From Janthinobacterium agaricidamnosum NBRC 102515 = DSM 9628 (GTDB taxonomy: Bacteria; Pseudomonadota; Gammaproteobacteria; Burkholderiales; Burkholderiaceae_D), in contig NZ_HG322949.1 of assembly GCF_000723165.1 (NCBI RefSeq), positions 3,004,782 to 3,068,781 of the forward strand: DNA of 64,000 nt. The letters are read 5' to 3'. Of the stretch, positions 8,487 through 16,253 are shown piece after piece; within the stretch, counting starts at the first letter, position 1; each line of letters opens with the position of its first letter. A model generated the notes under the pieces. It worked only from the letters and a program-made list of their open reading frames with translations, searched no databases and was not told where the DNA came from. A program made the translations under genes and the position numbers.

Positions 8487-8873
8487 TCAGGCTGGCGCGA
8501 CGGCGTCGATGACGGCGGCTGGACGCTCGCCGCGGTTGATCAGCGCGATGCAGCAGGCGCACACCAGCAGCGCGCCGAACGCGGCCAGCAAGGCCACCGG
8601 GCCGCCGCGCAGCGCCGCGACCACGTTTTGCTGGGCCGCCATCGCCACCACCACCGGAATGTACATCGCGCCCCAGAAGGTCACGCCCAGTTCTGTCGTT
8701 TGCGGCATCAGGCCGCGCTTGTGCATATGCAGCCGCGCAAAAATCAGCAAGATCATGGCGATGCCGACCCCGCCGACGTTGGTTTTCACGCCGATCAGCG
8801 CGCCCAGCATGTCGCCCAGAAAAATCCCCAACAAATGGCACACGGCCAGTAATGCGGTTCCATAGATAATCAT
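8487..8873 (-). CDS. madL: Malonate transporter subunit MadL
   Basis: Membrane protein of 128 residues, the small subunit of the MadLM malonate carrier. About four hydrophobic segments are visible (YGTALLAVCHLLGIFLG, IAMILLIFARL, MYIPVVVAMAA, LLAAFGALLVCACCIAL). The ATG at 8873 (MIIYGTALL) is preceded by a strong GGAGGAGA ribosome site; the longer upstream frame lacks one. It ends 10 bp before madM. Confidence 0.93.
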   Translation of the reverse strand: MIIYGTALLAVCHLLGIFLGDMLGALIGVKTNVGGVGIAMILLIFARLHMHKRGLMPQTTELGVTFWGAMYIPVVVAMAAQQNVVAALRGGPVALLAAFGALLVCACCIALINRGERPAAVIDAVAPA

Positions 8874-8969
8874 GATGTCTCCTCCAACAATATAATCAGG
8901 CGGCCGCTGGTTTGTTATGTATGCTGGCCGCCACCTTTTTACGGGCACCTTGCGTTTTCACTACCTCAC

Positions 8970-9797
8970 TTACCACTGCTGGCGCAGCATCTGCCTGACC
9001 TTTCTCGACGCCGCGCGGTGTTCGCCGTCGAGCCGGCCGGCCAGGTCCTGGCGCGGATCGGCCAGGATATCGGCCAGCGCGTCTTCCAGCGTTTGCCGCA
9101 CCAGGGCCACATCGCTGTCCAGCGGCCGGTCCGCGTCGCTCGGCGCCAGCACCCGCCACAACAGGCCGAGCGACGCATAGCTGCGGATATCGTAAGCCAT
9201 CGGCGGCACGCTGGCGGCCAGCGTTTCCAGCGCCGCGACCGAACGCAGCGTGATGCGCGCGGCCGATGCCTTGCCCATCGCATGCACCATCACGCCCGGA
9301 TCGTCGAAGGCGATCAGGCGGTTGGCCTGGTAGCCGTGCGCCAGGAAGGCGCCGGACATCGCCAGCCCGACGATCAGGCCGATCACCGGGTGCCCGGCCA
9401 GACGCGCCTCGGCGTAGGCTCCGGCCGCGCCGGCCAGCGCCTGGTGGATGCCGTACGCCTCTTCGCGCCGGCCATACGCCTGGCTGGTGACGTCGATCAG
9501 CGCGACAATCGGGCGCTTGACGGCCGCAGCGCGGTCCAGCGCGATCACTTGCTGTACCGCGCGCGCCAGCAGCCAGCCCTCGACCAGGCCGATTTCGCCG
9601 TTGCGGGCGCGCGGAAAACGGTTGTTCCAGTCCGGCACGACGGCGATATAGCGCGCCGGCCGGCCGGCCAGGCTGGCATCGGCCACCCGCAGCGCGGCGC
9701 CGTAGCCGCCGGCTAACGGTGCGCTGCCGGCCAGCAGCGCCAGCCAGCGCGCGCCGCGGCTTTCTGCTTGCTGATTTTGCTGATTTTGCTGACTCAT
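8970..9797 (-). CDS. mdcE: Malonate decarboxylase gamma subunit (MdcE)
   Basis: Protein of 275 residues. With MdcD it forms the decarboxylase that converts malonyl-S-ACP to acetyl-S-ACP and CO2. The crotonase-like carboxyltransferase fold shows as PIVALIDVTSQAYGRREEAYG and the motif GLAMSGAFLAHGYQANRLIAF. The start MSQQNQQNQQ at 9797 forms an ATGA overlap with the mdcD stop. The first residues are a short Gln/Asn repeat (QQNQQNQQ), encoded by a small direct repeat near 9775-9793. A much longer open frame runs upstream but only shadows mdcD. Confidence 0.93.
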   Translation of the reverse strand: MSQQNQQNQQAESRGARWLALLAGSAPLAGGYGAALRVADASLAGRPARYIAVVPDWNNRFPRARNGEIGLVEGWLLARAVQQVIALDRAAAVKRPIVALIDVTSQAYGRREEAYGIHQALAGAAGAYAEARLAGHPVIGLIVGLAMSGAFLAHGYQANRLIAFDDPGVMVHAMGKASAARITLRSVAALETLAASVPPMAYDIRSYASLGLLWRVLAPSDADRPLDSDVALVRQTLEDALADILADPRQDLAGRLDGEHRAASRKVRQMLRQQW

Positions 9798-10660
9798 GAT
9801 GCCAGTCCTTTCCGGTAAATATCGCGCACCTCCTGCGGCACCGCTTGCGCCGTCGTGTCGACCTGTTCCAGGCTGGCCAAAAAGTCGTCGTGGCGCGCGC
9901 TGCGGTGCACGACCGGCACGCCTTGGGCGAACAAATCGGTCAGCACCGCGCGGATGCCGGGCGTATCGTCGTCGACATAAGCGTCGGCCAGATGGGTCTG
10001 GAAACGCTGTTCGCCGCCGGTCAGGCTCCAGATCAACGGCCGGTTGCGCGCATCGAATTCGGCGATGCCCGCTTCCTGCTCGATCACTTGCGGCCCGTTC
10101 AAGCCGAGCCGCGCTTCGCGGGTCAGCACCAGATACGAACACAAACCAGCCGCGATCGACATGCCGCCGTAGCAGCCGACCGTGCCGGCAATGACGCCGA
10201 TCACCGGCCGGTAGCGCCGCAGATCGACGATCGCCGCCTGGATTTCGGCGATCGCCGCCAAGCCCAGGTTGGCCTCTTGCAGCCGCACGCCGCCGGTCTC
10301 GAACAGGATCACCGCCTGGGTCGGCACGCCGTTGCGGTTGTCTTGCGCCGCCAGTTCCAGCGCGCCGGCGATCTTGGCGCCGCCGACCTCGCCCATGCTG
10401 CCGCCCTGGAATGCGCCTTCGATGGCCAGCACCACGGTCGGCAAGCCAGCCAGCGTGCCTTTGGCAACGATAACGCCGTCGTCGGCTTGCGTGACCAGGT
10501 GTTGCATCGCCAGCCATGGCGACGTGACCCGGTCGAACGGCCCGACCAGTTCGCGCATGGTGCCCGAATCGAGCAAGGCCATGGCACGGCTGCGCGCGCC
10601 CCGTTCGATGAAACTGTCGCGCGCCAATAATTGTTCAATGCCGATGTGGGCTGTGCTCAT
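9794..10660 (-). CDS. mdcD: Malonate decarboxylase beta subunit (MdcD)
   Basis: Protein of 288 residues, the beta carboxyltransferase-like half of the malonyl-S-ACP decarboxylase. Diagnostic stretches are VILFETGGVRLQEANLG and GVIAGTVGCYGGMSIAAGLC. The start MSTAHIGIEQLL at 10660 overlaps the mdcC stop (ATGA), and the 3' end overlaps mdcE in the same way. This supports translational coupling of subunits needed in fixed ratio. Confidence 0.94.
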   Translation of the reverse strand: MSTAHIGIEQLLARDSFIERGARSRAMALLDSGTMRELVGPFDRVTSPWLAMQHLVTQADDGVIVAKGTLAGLPTVVLAIEGAFQGGSMGEVGGAKIAGALELAAQDNRNGVPTQAVILFETGGVRLQEANLGLAAIAEIQAAIVDLRRYRPVIGVIAGTVGCYGGMSIAAGLCSYLVLTREARLGLNGPQVIEQEAGIAEFDARNRPLIWSLTGGEQRFQTHLADAYVDDDTPGIRAVLTDLFAQGVPVVHRSARHDDFLASLEQVDTTAQAVPQEVRDIYRKGLAS

Positions 10661-10962
10661 GGCCGCCCCGCCGCTTCTTCGAAGGCTTGCTCGATGCGCA
10701 TGCGCACCACGCCCGGCGTGGCGCCGCTGTCGTTGATCTCGATATCGGCGGCCGGCAGCGCGGCATCGGCAAACACGCGGCTCAACAAGGCTGACCACAC
10801 GCCGCCGTAGCCGTCGACCGAGGTGCTGACACGCACCGTGGTGCTGCCGGCCGGTTTCGGCTCCAGCAGCACTTCCAGGTCGCCCGAACTGACCACCCCG
10901 GCCAGCGCGCGGCTGGCCGCCGGCTGGCCGGCGCTAAATTCATACTGTAGTTTTTCCATCAT
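10657..10962 (-). CDS. mdcC: Malonate decarboxylase acyl carrier protein (MdcC, delta)
   Basis: Small carrier of 100-101 residues that holds the acetyl or malonyl thioester on its dephospho-CoA-derived prosthetic group. The attachment serine is in GVVSSGDLEVLLEPK, at about residue 25 as in the Klebsiella protein. Either of two consecutive ATGs (10962 or 10959) could be the start. It follows mdcB by 20 bp, with a GAGG-type ribosome site in the gap, and overlaps mdcD by 4 bp. Confidence 0.94.
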   Translation of the reverse strand: MMEKLQYEFSAGQPAASRALAGVVSSGDLEVLLEPKPAGSTTVRVSTSVDGYGGVWSALLSRVFADAALPAADIEINDSGATPGVVRMRIEQAFEEAAGRP

Positions 10963-10982
10963 CGGCCTCCATTATTTGCACA

Positions 10983-11864
10983 CTATCTTTTTTGATCCGC
11001 TTGTTCAATCCGGTCCAGCAGCAACGCGGCCGCCAGCAAGTCGGCCGCGCCGCCGGGCGACAAACGGTCCGCCAGCATCCGCCGTTCCAGCGCCGACAAG
11101 GCCAGCTTGCCGGCCGGCGCGGCGGCGCCGCCGGCATCGAGCACGGCGCGCGCGCCGGCTTGCGTGGCGGCCAGCGCCGCTGCGCCGCCGCGCGCCAGCA
11201 GGCAGGTGTCGTCCAGTTGTCCGATCACCGCCAGCAAGGCGTTCAGGCGCGCCGCATCTTCGCCATCGCCGCGCCGGCGCGACGCGGCCAGCATCGGCAG
11301 CGCCACTTGCATCACTTGCGGAAAACCGGCCTGCGCCTGGGCCCGGGCGCCGCCGACGCCGTGTTCCAGGCAAGCCAGTTCGCCCTTGTTGCCGGTAACC
11401 GCCGGCGCATGGCGGTCGCGCAGCCGCGCCAGCAGGCCGGCCCGGCAGGCGATGTCGGCGGCCGACCTGGCGCCGGGCTGCGCGGCGGCGCTGACCAGCA
11501 AGCCCAGCGCCCAGATCGCGCCGCGATGGGTGTTGATGCCGCCGGTGGCGGCCATCATGGCCCGCTCGCCGTCGCGGCCGATGGCGCCGATGCGTTCGCG
11601 CAGCAGCGCCGCATCGCCGATTTCCTGGCCGGCCAGCGCCATCGCGCGGAACGCCGCATGCAGCGCCCACGCCGAATGACACATCAGCAGCCAGTTCAAG
11701 TCGTGGTGCGCGCCGCTGCCGCGCAGGTCGACCAGGCCCGGCTTCGGGGTCAGCATCGCTTCATCGATCAAGGCGGCGACCGCCATGTCGGCCAGACGTC
11801 CGGCCAGCGGCGCCGATGGGGCGCTGCTCGCGAGTCCCTGCAATCGATTCAAGGCAGTCATCAC
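10983..11864 (-). CDS. mdcB: Triphosphoribosyl-dephospho-CoA synthase (MdcB)
   Basis: Protein of 293 residues of the CitG/MdcB family. It makes the prosthetic-group precursor from ATP and dephospho-CoA. Family motifs are LTPKPGLVDLRGSGAHHDLN, TGGINTHRGAIWALGLL and the C-terminal GGAADLLAAALLLDRIE. Its start overlaps the mdcA stop in an ATGA. It supplies MdcG, encoded further along the same operon. Confidence 0.94.
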   Translation of the reverse strand: MMTALNRLQGLASSAPSAPLAGRLADMAVAALIDEAMLTPKPGLVDLRGSGAHHDLNWLLMCHSAWALHAAFRAMALAGQEIGDAALLRERIGAIGRDGERAMMAATGGINTHRGAIWALGLLVSAAAQPGARSAADIACRAGLLARLRDRHAPAVTGNKGELACLEHGVGGARAQAQAGFPQVMQVALPMLAASRRRGDGEDAARLNALLAVIGQLDDTCLLARGGAAALAATQAGARAVLDAGGAAAPAGKLALSALERRMLADRLSPGGAADLLAAALLLDRIEQADQKR

Positions 11865-13516
11865 CAGTTCCTGAATTTGGCCGGCGGGTTATATAAACCA
11901 TCGGACCATTCGACCAGGTCGCCGATGCTCTTGGCGGCCAGCAGCGAACGGCTGGCGTCGCCGCGCTGCACGCCGATATCTTCCGGCAGCGCGATCAAGC
12001 CGCCGGAGCGCAATGCCGCCGTGGTTTTCGGATCGTGTCTCAGGCCGACCGGCGTCACGCCGGCCACCGCCGCCAGCATCGCCTTGCGCTGGTCCAGCGA
12101 ACGCGCCTTGTACAGGTAGGCGATGCCCTCTTCGGTCAGCACATGGGTCACGTCGTCGCCATAAATCATCACCGGCGCCAGCGGCATGCCGGACGCCTTG
12201 CCGACCGCCACCGCGTCGAGCGATTCGACGATGGTCGGCTGGCCGCCGTCCTGGAAGGTTTCGACCATTTGCACCACCAGCTTCTTGCCGCGCGCCAGCG
12301 GGTCGTCGGTTTCGATCAGGTCCAGCCAGGCCGGGCTGGCGTGGCGCCGGCCATGCGGATCGTGGCCCATGTTCGGCGCGCCGCCAAAGCCGGTCAGCCG
12401 GCCCCGTGTCACCGTCGAGGAATTGCCGAGTCCATCCATTTGCAGGGTCGAACCGATGAACAGGTCGACCGCGTACTGGCCGGCCAGCTGGCACAAGGCG
12501 CGGTTGGAGCGCATCGAGCCATCGCGGCCGGTAAAGAAGATATCCGGCCGCGCCGCCGCGTACGCTTCCATGCCCAGCTCGGCGCCGAAGCAATGCACGC
12601 TGTCGACCCAGCCGCTTTCGATCGCCGGGATCAGCGTCGGATGCGGATTCAAGGTCCAGTTCTTGCAGATCTTGCCTTTCAAGCCCAGCTTTTCGCCATA
12701 GGTCGGCAAGATCAGCTCGATCGCGGCGGTGTTAAAACCGATGCCGTGGTTGAGCGACTGCACCTGATGCCGTTCATACACGCCGCGGATCGCCATCATC
12801 GCCATCAGCACATGCACCGGCTTGATCAGGCGCGGATCGCGGGTGAACAGCGGTTCGATATAAAACGGCTGGTCGGACTGCACCACGAAGTCGATCCATG
12901 CGCCGGGAATGTCGACCCGCGGCAAATCGCCCGGATCGTCGACGATCCGGTTCACTTGCGCGATCACGATGCCGTCGCGGAAAGCCGCCGCCTCGACCAG
13001 CGTCGGCGTATCTTCGGTGCTGGGGCCGGTGTACAGATTGCCCTGGCGGTCGGCCATGTAGCCGGCCACCAGCACCACGTTCGGCGTCAAGTCGACATAC
13101 AGCCGCGCATACAGTTCGACATAGGTGTGGATCGCGCCCATTTCCAGCAAGCCGTCTTGCAGGAATTGCGAGATGCGCAGGCTTTGCGCGCCGGCGAAGG
13201 CGAAATCGAGCTTGCGGGCGATGCCGCGCTCGAACAGGTCCAGGTGTTCCGGCAGGCTGACGCTGGGCATGATCAGGTGCAGATGATTGACCTTGGCCGG
13301 ATCGAGCCGCACCAGCGAACGGGCCAGGAAGTCGGCCTGCTTTTGATTATTCCCTTCCAAGACCACCCGGTCGCCGCTGGCGATCAGGGTGTGCAGCGCC
13401 TCGACGATGCTTTCGGTGCGCAGCAGCGGGCCGTCGCACAAATGGGCCACCGAAGCCAGCCGGCGCTGTTTTTCGACCCGCCGGGTATCCCACTGGCGCT
13501 TGATGATGCTGTTCAT
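11861..13516 (-). CDS. mdcA: Malonate decarboxylase alpha subunit (MdcA)
   Basis: Acetyl-S-ACP:malonate ACP transferase of 551 residues. It exchanges acetyl for malonyl on MdcC, releasing acetate. The sequence MNSIIKRQWDTRRVEKQRRL, the segment QKQADFLARSLV and the later GFNTAAIELILPTYGEKLGLKG are characteristic of the CoA-transferase-like family, and the length is standard. A GGAGAG site precedes the ATG. It is the first gene of the operon, divergent from mdcR across about 165 bp. Confidence 0.96.
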   Translation of the reverse strand: MNSIIKRQWDTRRVEKQRRLASVAHLCDGPLLRTESIVEALHTLIASGDRVVLEGNNQKQADFLARSLVRLDPAKVNHLHLIMPSVSLPEHLDLFERGIARKLDFAFAGAQSLRISQFLQDGLLEMGAIHTYVELYARLYVDLTPNVVLVAGYMADRQGNLYTGPSTEDTPTLVEAAAFRDGIVIAQVNRIVDDPGDLPRVDIPGAWIDFVVQSDQPFYIEPLFTRDPRLIKPVHVLMAMMAIRGVYERHQVQSLNHGIGFNTAAIELILPTYGEKLGLKGKICKNWTLNPHPTLIPAIESGWVDSVHCFGAELGMEAYAAARPDIFFTGRDGSMRSNRALCQLAGQYAVDLFIGSTLQMDGLGNSSTVTRGRLTGFGGAPNMGHDPHGRRHASPAWLDLIETDDPLARGKKLVVQMVETFQDGGQPTIVESLDAVAVGKASGMPLAPVMIYGDDVTHVLTEEGIAYLYKARSLDQRKAMLAAVAGVTPVGLRHDPKTTAALRSGGLIALPEDIGVQRGDASRSLLAAKSIGDLVEWSDGLYNPPAKFRNW

Positions 13517-13575
13517 GAACTCTCCACTGGCTGTTACCGTGATGCTCCAGCATAGGAACAGCGCAGCGCCATTAC

Positions 13576-13599
13576 AATCAAGCTGGCCGCCGGTTGATT
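13576..13599. promoter_or_regulatory. Candidate MdcR operator
   Basis: An inverted repeat AATCAA-N12-TTGATT lies between the divergent mdcA and mdcR genes, flanked by an outer ATTAC (13571-13575) and GTAAT (13109-13113 is not meant; the arm is at 13609-13613). This placement and dyad are what a LysR-type activator would use. Assignment to MdcR is by position only. Confidence 0.4.
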
Positions 13600-13682
13600 A
13601 ACCTGGCAGTAATGAAATCCGTCAAAACAAGGTATGCTGCGGTTTCCGGTAAGCAGTTACAGCAACCATCGCGGCGGCCCTG

Positions 13683-14645
13683 ATGATCGACGAAGAAATC
13701 ACCCTCAAGAAGCTGGAAGTGTTTTTGGCCTTCATGCGCCTGCATAAGCTGGCGCGCGTGTCGGAGGAACTGGGGCAAAGCGCGGTCAGCGTGCACCGTT
13801 CGCTGCACTCGCTGGAGCAAGGCTTGCGCTGTCCGCTGTTCAAGCGCGAGGGCCGCAGCCTGGTGCCGCTGCCCAGCGCCTATGCGTTCGCCAAGCATGC
13901 GCAGCGCGCGGTCGGCGAATGCGAGGAAGGCATCCGCAAGGTGCGCGAGCTGGCCGGTTTTAATACCAACCGCTTGAAAATCGGCTCGCTGTATTCGCTG
14001 ACCTTGCGCTGCGTGCCGCAATTGCTGATCGGCCTGAAGCTGCGCAAGCCGGCATTGAATGTCGACCTGACGCTGGGCTCGAACCAGGAATTGCTGCAAA
14101 GCCTGGACGACGGCCGGCTGGACGCCATCGTCATCGGCATGCAGGCGCCGCTGAACGACCCGAATCTGATCGCCGTGCCGCTGTTCGAGGATGAGGTGCG
14201 GCTGGCAGCCCCGCCGGGGTCGCCTTATGCGGGCCAGGCGCAGATCGACCTGAAGCGGATGCGGGATGAAAAATTCATTACCCTGGGCGATGGCTTTGTC
14301 ACCTCCGACAGTTTTGCCCACGCGTTTCGGCAAGCCGGCTTCGTGCCCGAAACCGTGATGCGGGTCGGCGATATCTTTTCGCTGATCAACCTGGTCAGCG
14401 GCGGCATCGGCTACAGCCTGCTGCCCGGCCGAGTGGCCGAATTCAGCAGCCGCATCGAGCTGATCCCGCTGGCCGGCCAGTATGCCTCACACCAAAGCAT
14501 CACGCTACTGCTGCCGAAGAACCGCGAGCGCGACCCGAATTTACTGGCCCTGGCGGCGCAATGCCGGATGTATGGCAAGCAGCGCCAGGATGACCTGGGA
14601 AAGCCTCCGGCCGCCCTGCCCGCTCACACCAGTCCGGTCAGATAA
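13683..14645 (+). CDS. mdcR: LysR-type regulator of malonate decarboxylase
   Basis: Transcription factor of 320 residues with an N-terminal winged helix (LAFMRLHKLARVSEELG, QSAVSVHRSLHSLEQGL) and a C-terminal ligand-binding domain (LDDGRLDAIVIGMQAPL). Divergent placement next to mdcA and its sequence type match MdcR, which activates mdc genes when malonate is present. Its last 22 bp overlap, tail to tail, the end of the GntP-family permease gene on the other strand. Confidence 0.88.
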   Translation: MIDEEITLKKLEVFLAFMRLHKLARVSEELGQSAVSVHRSLHSLEQGLRCPLFKREGRSLVPLPSAYAFAKHAQRAVGECEEGIRKVRELAGFNTNRLKIGSLYSLTLRCVPQLLIGLKLRKPALNVDLTLGSNQELLQSLDDGRLDAIVIGMQAPLNDPNLIAVPLFEDEVRLAAPPGSPYAGQAQIDLKRMRDEKFITLGDGFVTSDSFAHAFRQAGFVPETVMRVGDIFSLINLVSGGIGYSLLPGRVAEFSSRIELIPLAGQYASHQSITLLLPKNRERDPNLLALAAQCRMYGKQRQDDLGKPPAALPAHTSPVR

Positions 14646-16018
14646 TAGACGCCGATGACGATAAACACCACCACTGTCTTCATCACCGTGATGCCGAAAA
14701 TATCGCGGTAGGATTGACGGTGCGTCAGACCGGTCACCGCCAGCAGCGTGATGACGGCGCCGTTGTGCGGCAAGGTGTCCATGCCGCCGCTGGCCATCGC
14801 CACCACCCGGTGCATGACTTCCAGCGGGATATGCGCTTGCCGGGCCGCTTCGATAAAGCTGTCCGACATGGCGGCCAGCGCGATGCTCATGCCGCCCGAT
14901 GCGGAGCCGGTGATACCGGCCAGCGTGGTCACCGACACGGCGGCGTTGACCAGTGGATCGGGTACGCTGCGCAGCGTGCTGCTGACGGCAAGGAAGCCCG
15001 GCAGCGCGGCGATGACGCCGCCGAAACCGTATTCGGACGCGGTGTTCATCGCCGCCAGCAGGGCGCCGCCGACCGCCGCCTTGGTGCCTTCGGCAAAGGC
15101 GCTGCGAATCCGGCCGAACGCGGTGACACACACCAGCAGTATGCCCAGCAGCAGCGCCCCTTCGACGGCCCAGATGCCGACCACGGAGGCGATCGTGGTC
15201 GTCACTGGCGCATGCAGGCCCGGCAGCGCGTCGACGGTCAAGGCGTAACTGTCGCCATACCATCCGGGTATCAGCTTGGTCAGCGCGAAGTTGGCCACCC
15301 CCACCAGCACCAGCGGCGCCACCGACAGCAGCGGATGCGGCAAGGCGCCGGCATCGATGCTGGGTTTTTCCGTGCCGGCGCCATAACCCTCGCCGGTCGC
15401 CATGACCGCACGCCGCCGCCATTCCAGATAAACCAGGCCCAGCACCACGGTCAGGATCGCGCCGATGGTGCCCAGCCACGGCGCGGCCCAGCCGGTGGTG
15501 TTGAAGAAGGTGGTGGGAATGATGTTCTGGATCTGCGGCGTGCCGGGCAGCGTGTCCATCGTGAACGAGAACGCGCCCAAGGCGATGGCGCCCGGCATCA
15601 GCCGCTTCGGAATATCGCTCTGGCGGTACAGCTCGGCCGCGAATGGATAGACGGCAAACACCACCACAAACAGCGACACGCCGCCATACGTGAGCGCCGC
15701 ACACACGGCGACGATGACGGCGTTGGCGCGCGAGCGGCCGATGTAGCGGATCGCCGCCACCACGATGGATTGCGAAAAACCGGACAACTCGATCAGCTTG
15801 CCGAACACCGCGCCGAGCAGGAAGACCGGGAAGTACAGCTTGATGAAACCGACCATCTTGTCCATGAAGATGCCGCTGAAGACCGGCGCCACCGCCGCAG
15901 GCTCGGTCAGTAATACCGCACCCAGCGCGGCCAGCGGCGCAAACAGGATCACGCTGTAGCCGCGGTAGGCGGCAAGCATCAGAAAGGCCAATGCAGCAAG
16001 AACTATCAATAAAGACAT
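14624..16018 (-). CDS. GntP-family permease
   Basis: Integral membrane carrier of 464 residues. About a dozen hydrophobic segments alternate with short loops, beginning with the first helix MSLLIVLAALAFLMLAAYRG. The sequences GAVFGKLIELSGFSQSIV, TYGGVSLFVVVFAVYPFA and FTMDTLPGTPQIQNIIPTTFF are typical of the gluconate/citrate-type GntP superfamily. The start at 16018 was chosen over the upstream ATG because the first helix begins there. The substrate cannot be read from the sequence. Neighbouring mdc genes make a small carboxylate possible, but MadLM already covers malonate. Confidence 0.82.
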   Translation of the reverse strand: MSLLIVLAALAFLMLAAYRGYSVILFAPLAALGAVLLTEPAAVAPVFSGIFMDKMVGFIKLYFPVFLLGAVFGKLIELSGFSQSIVVAAIRYIGRSRANAVIVAVCAALTYGGVSLFVVVFAVYPFAAELYRQSDIPKRLMPGAIALGAFSFTMDTLPGTPQIQNIIPTTFFNTTGWAAPWLGTIGAILTVVLGLVYLEWRRRAVMATGEGYGAGTEKPSIDAGALPHPLLSVAPLVLVGVANFALTKLIPGWYGDSYALTVDALPGLHAPVTTTIASVVGIWAVEGALLLGILLVCVTAFGRIRSAFAEGTKAAVGGALLAAMNTASEYGFGGVIAALPGFLAVSSTLRSVPDPLVNAAVSVTTLAGITGSASGGMSIALAAMSDSFIEAARQAHIPLEVMHRVVAMASGGMDTLPHNGAVITLLAVTGLTHRQSYRDIFGITVMKTVVVFIVIGVYYLTGLV

Positions 16019-16157
16019 GTTTCCCGAGCCCTCATATGAGAAATGCAATGATGAAAATTACATAAAATACATCATAACATGCTGCGGCATCCGAATGGAT
16101 GAGCCCGGGACGTGCGTGGCGCCGGGTTCCCTGCAAGAGTCAATTCAGCCCCCCCAG

Positions 16158-16194
16158 ACAAAAAAAGCCGCATGGAATGTATCCCATGCGGCTT
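16158..16194 (-). terminator. Rho-independent terminator of the TonB-dependent receptor gene
   Basis: Perfect 11-bp stem AAGCCGCATGG/CCATGCGGCTT (16165-16175 and 16184-16194) with an 8-nt loop. On the minus strand it is followed at once by a run of Ts. It lies about 60 bp beyond the receptor stop codon. Confidence 0.88.
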
Positions 16195-16253
16195 GCAGAG
16201 AAGGCTGCCGTGCCGGCCAGCCATGTCCGGGATGAAAGCCTCCCGGCTATGAA

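Noticed and set aside
8970..10517. 515-codon reverse frame covering mdcE
   Set aside because: Its upstream half is an out-of-frame shadow of mdcD; the real MdcE starts at 9797 with an ATGA overlap.
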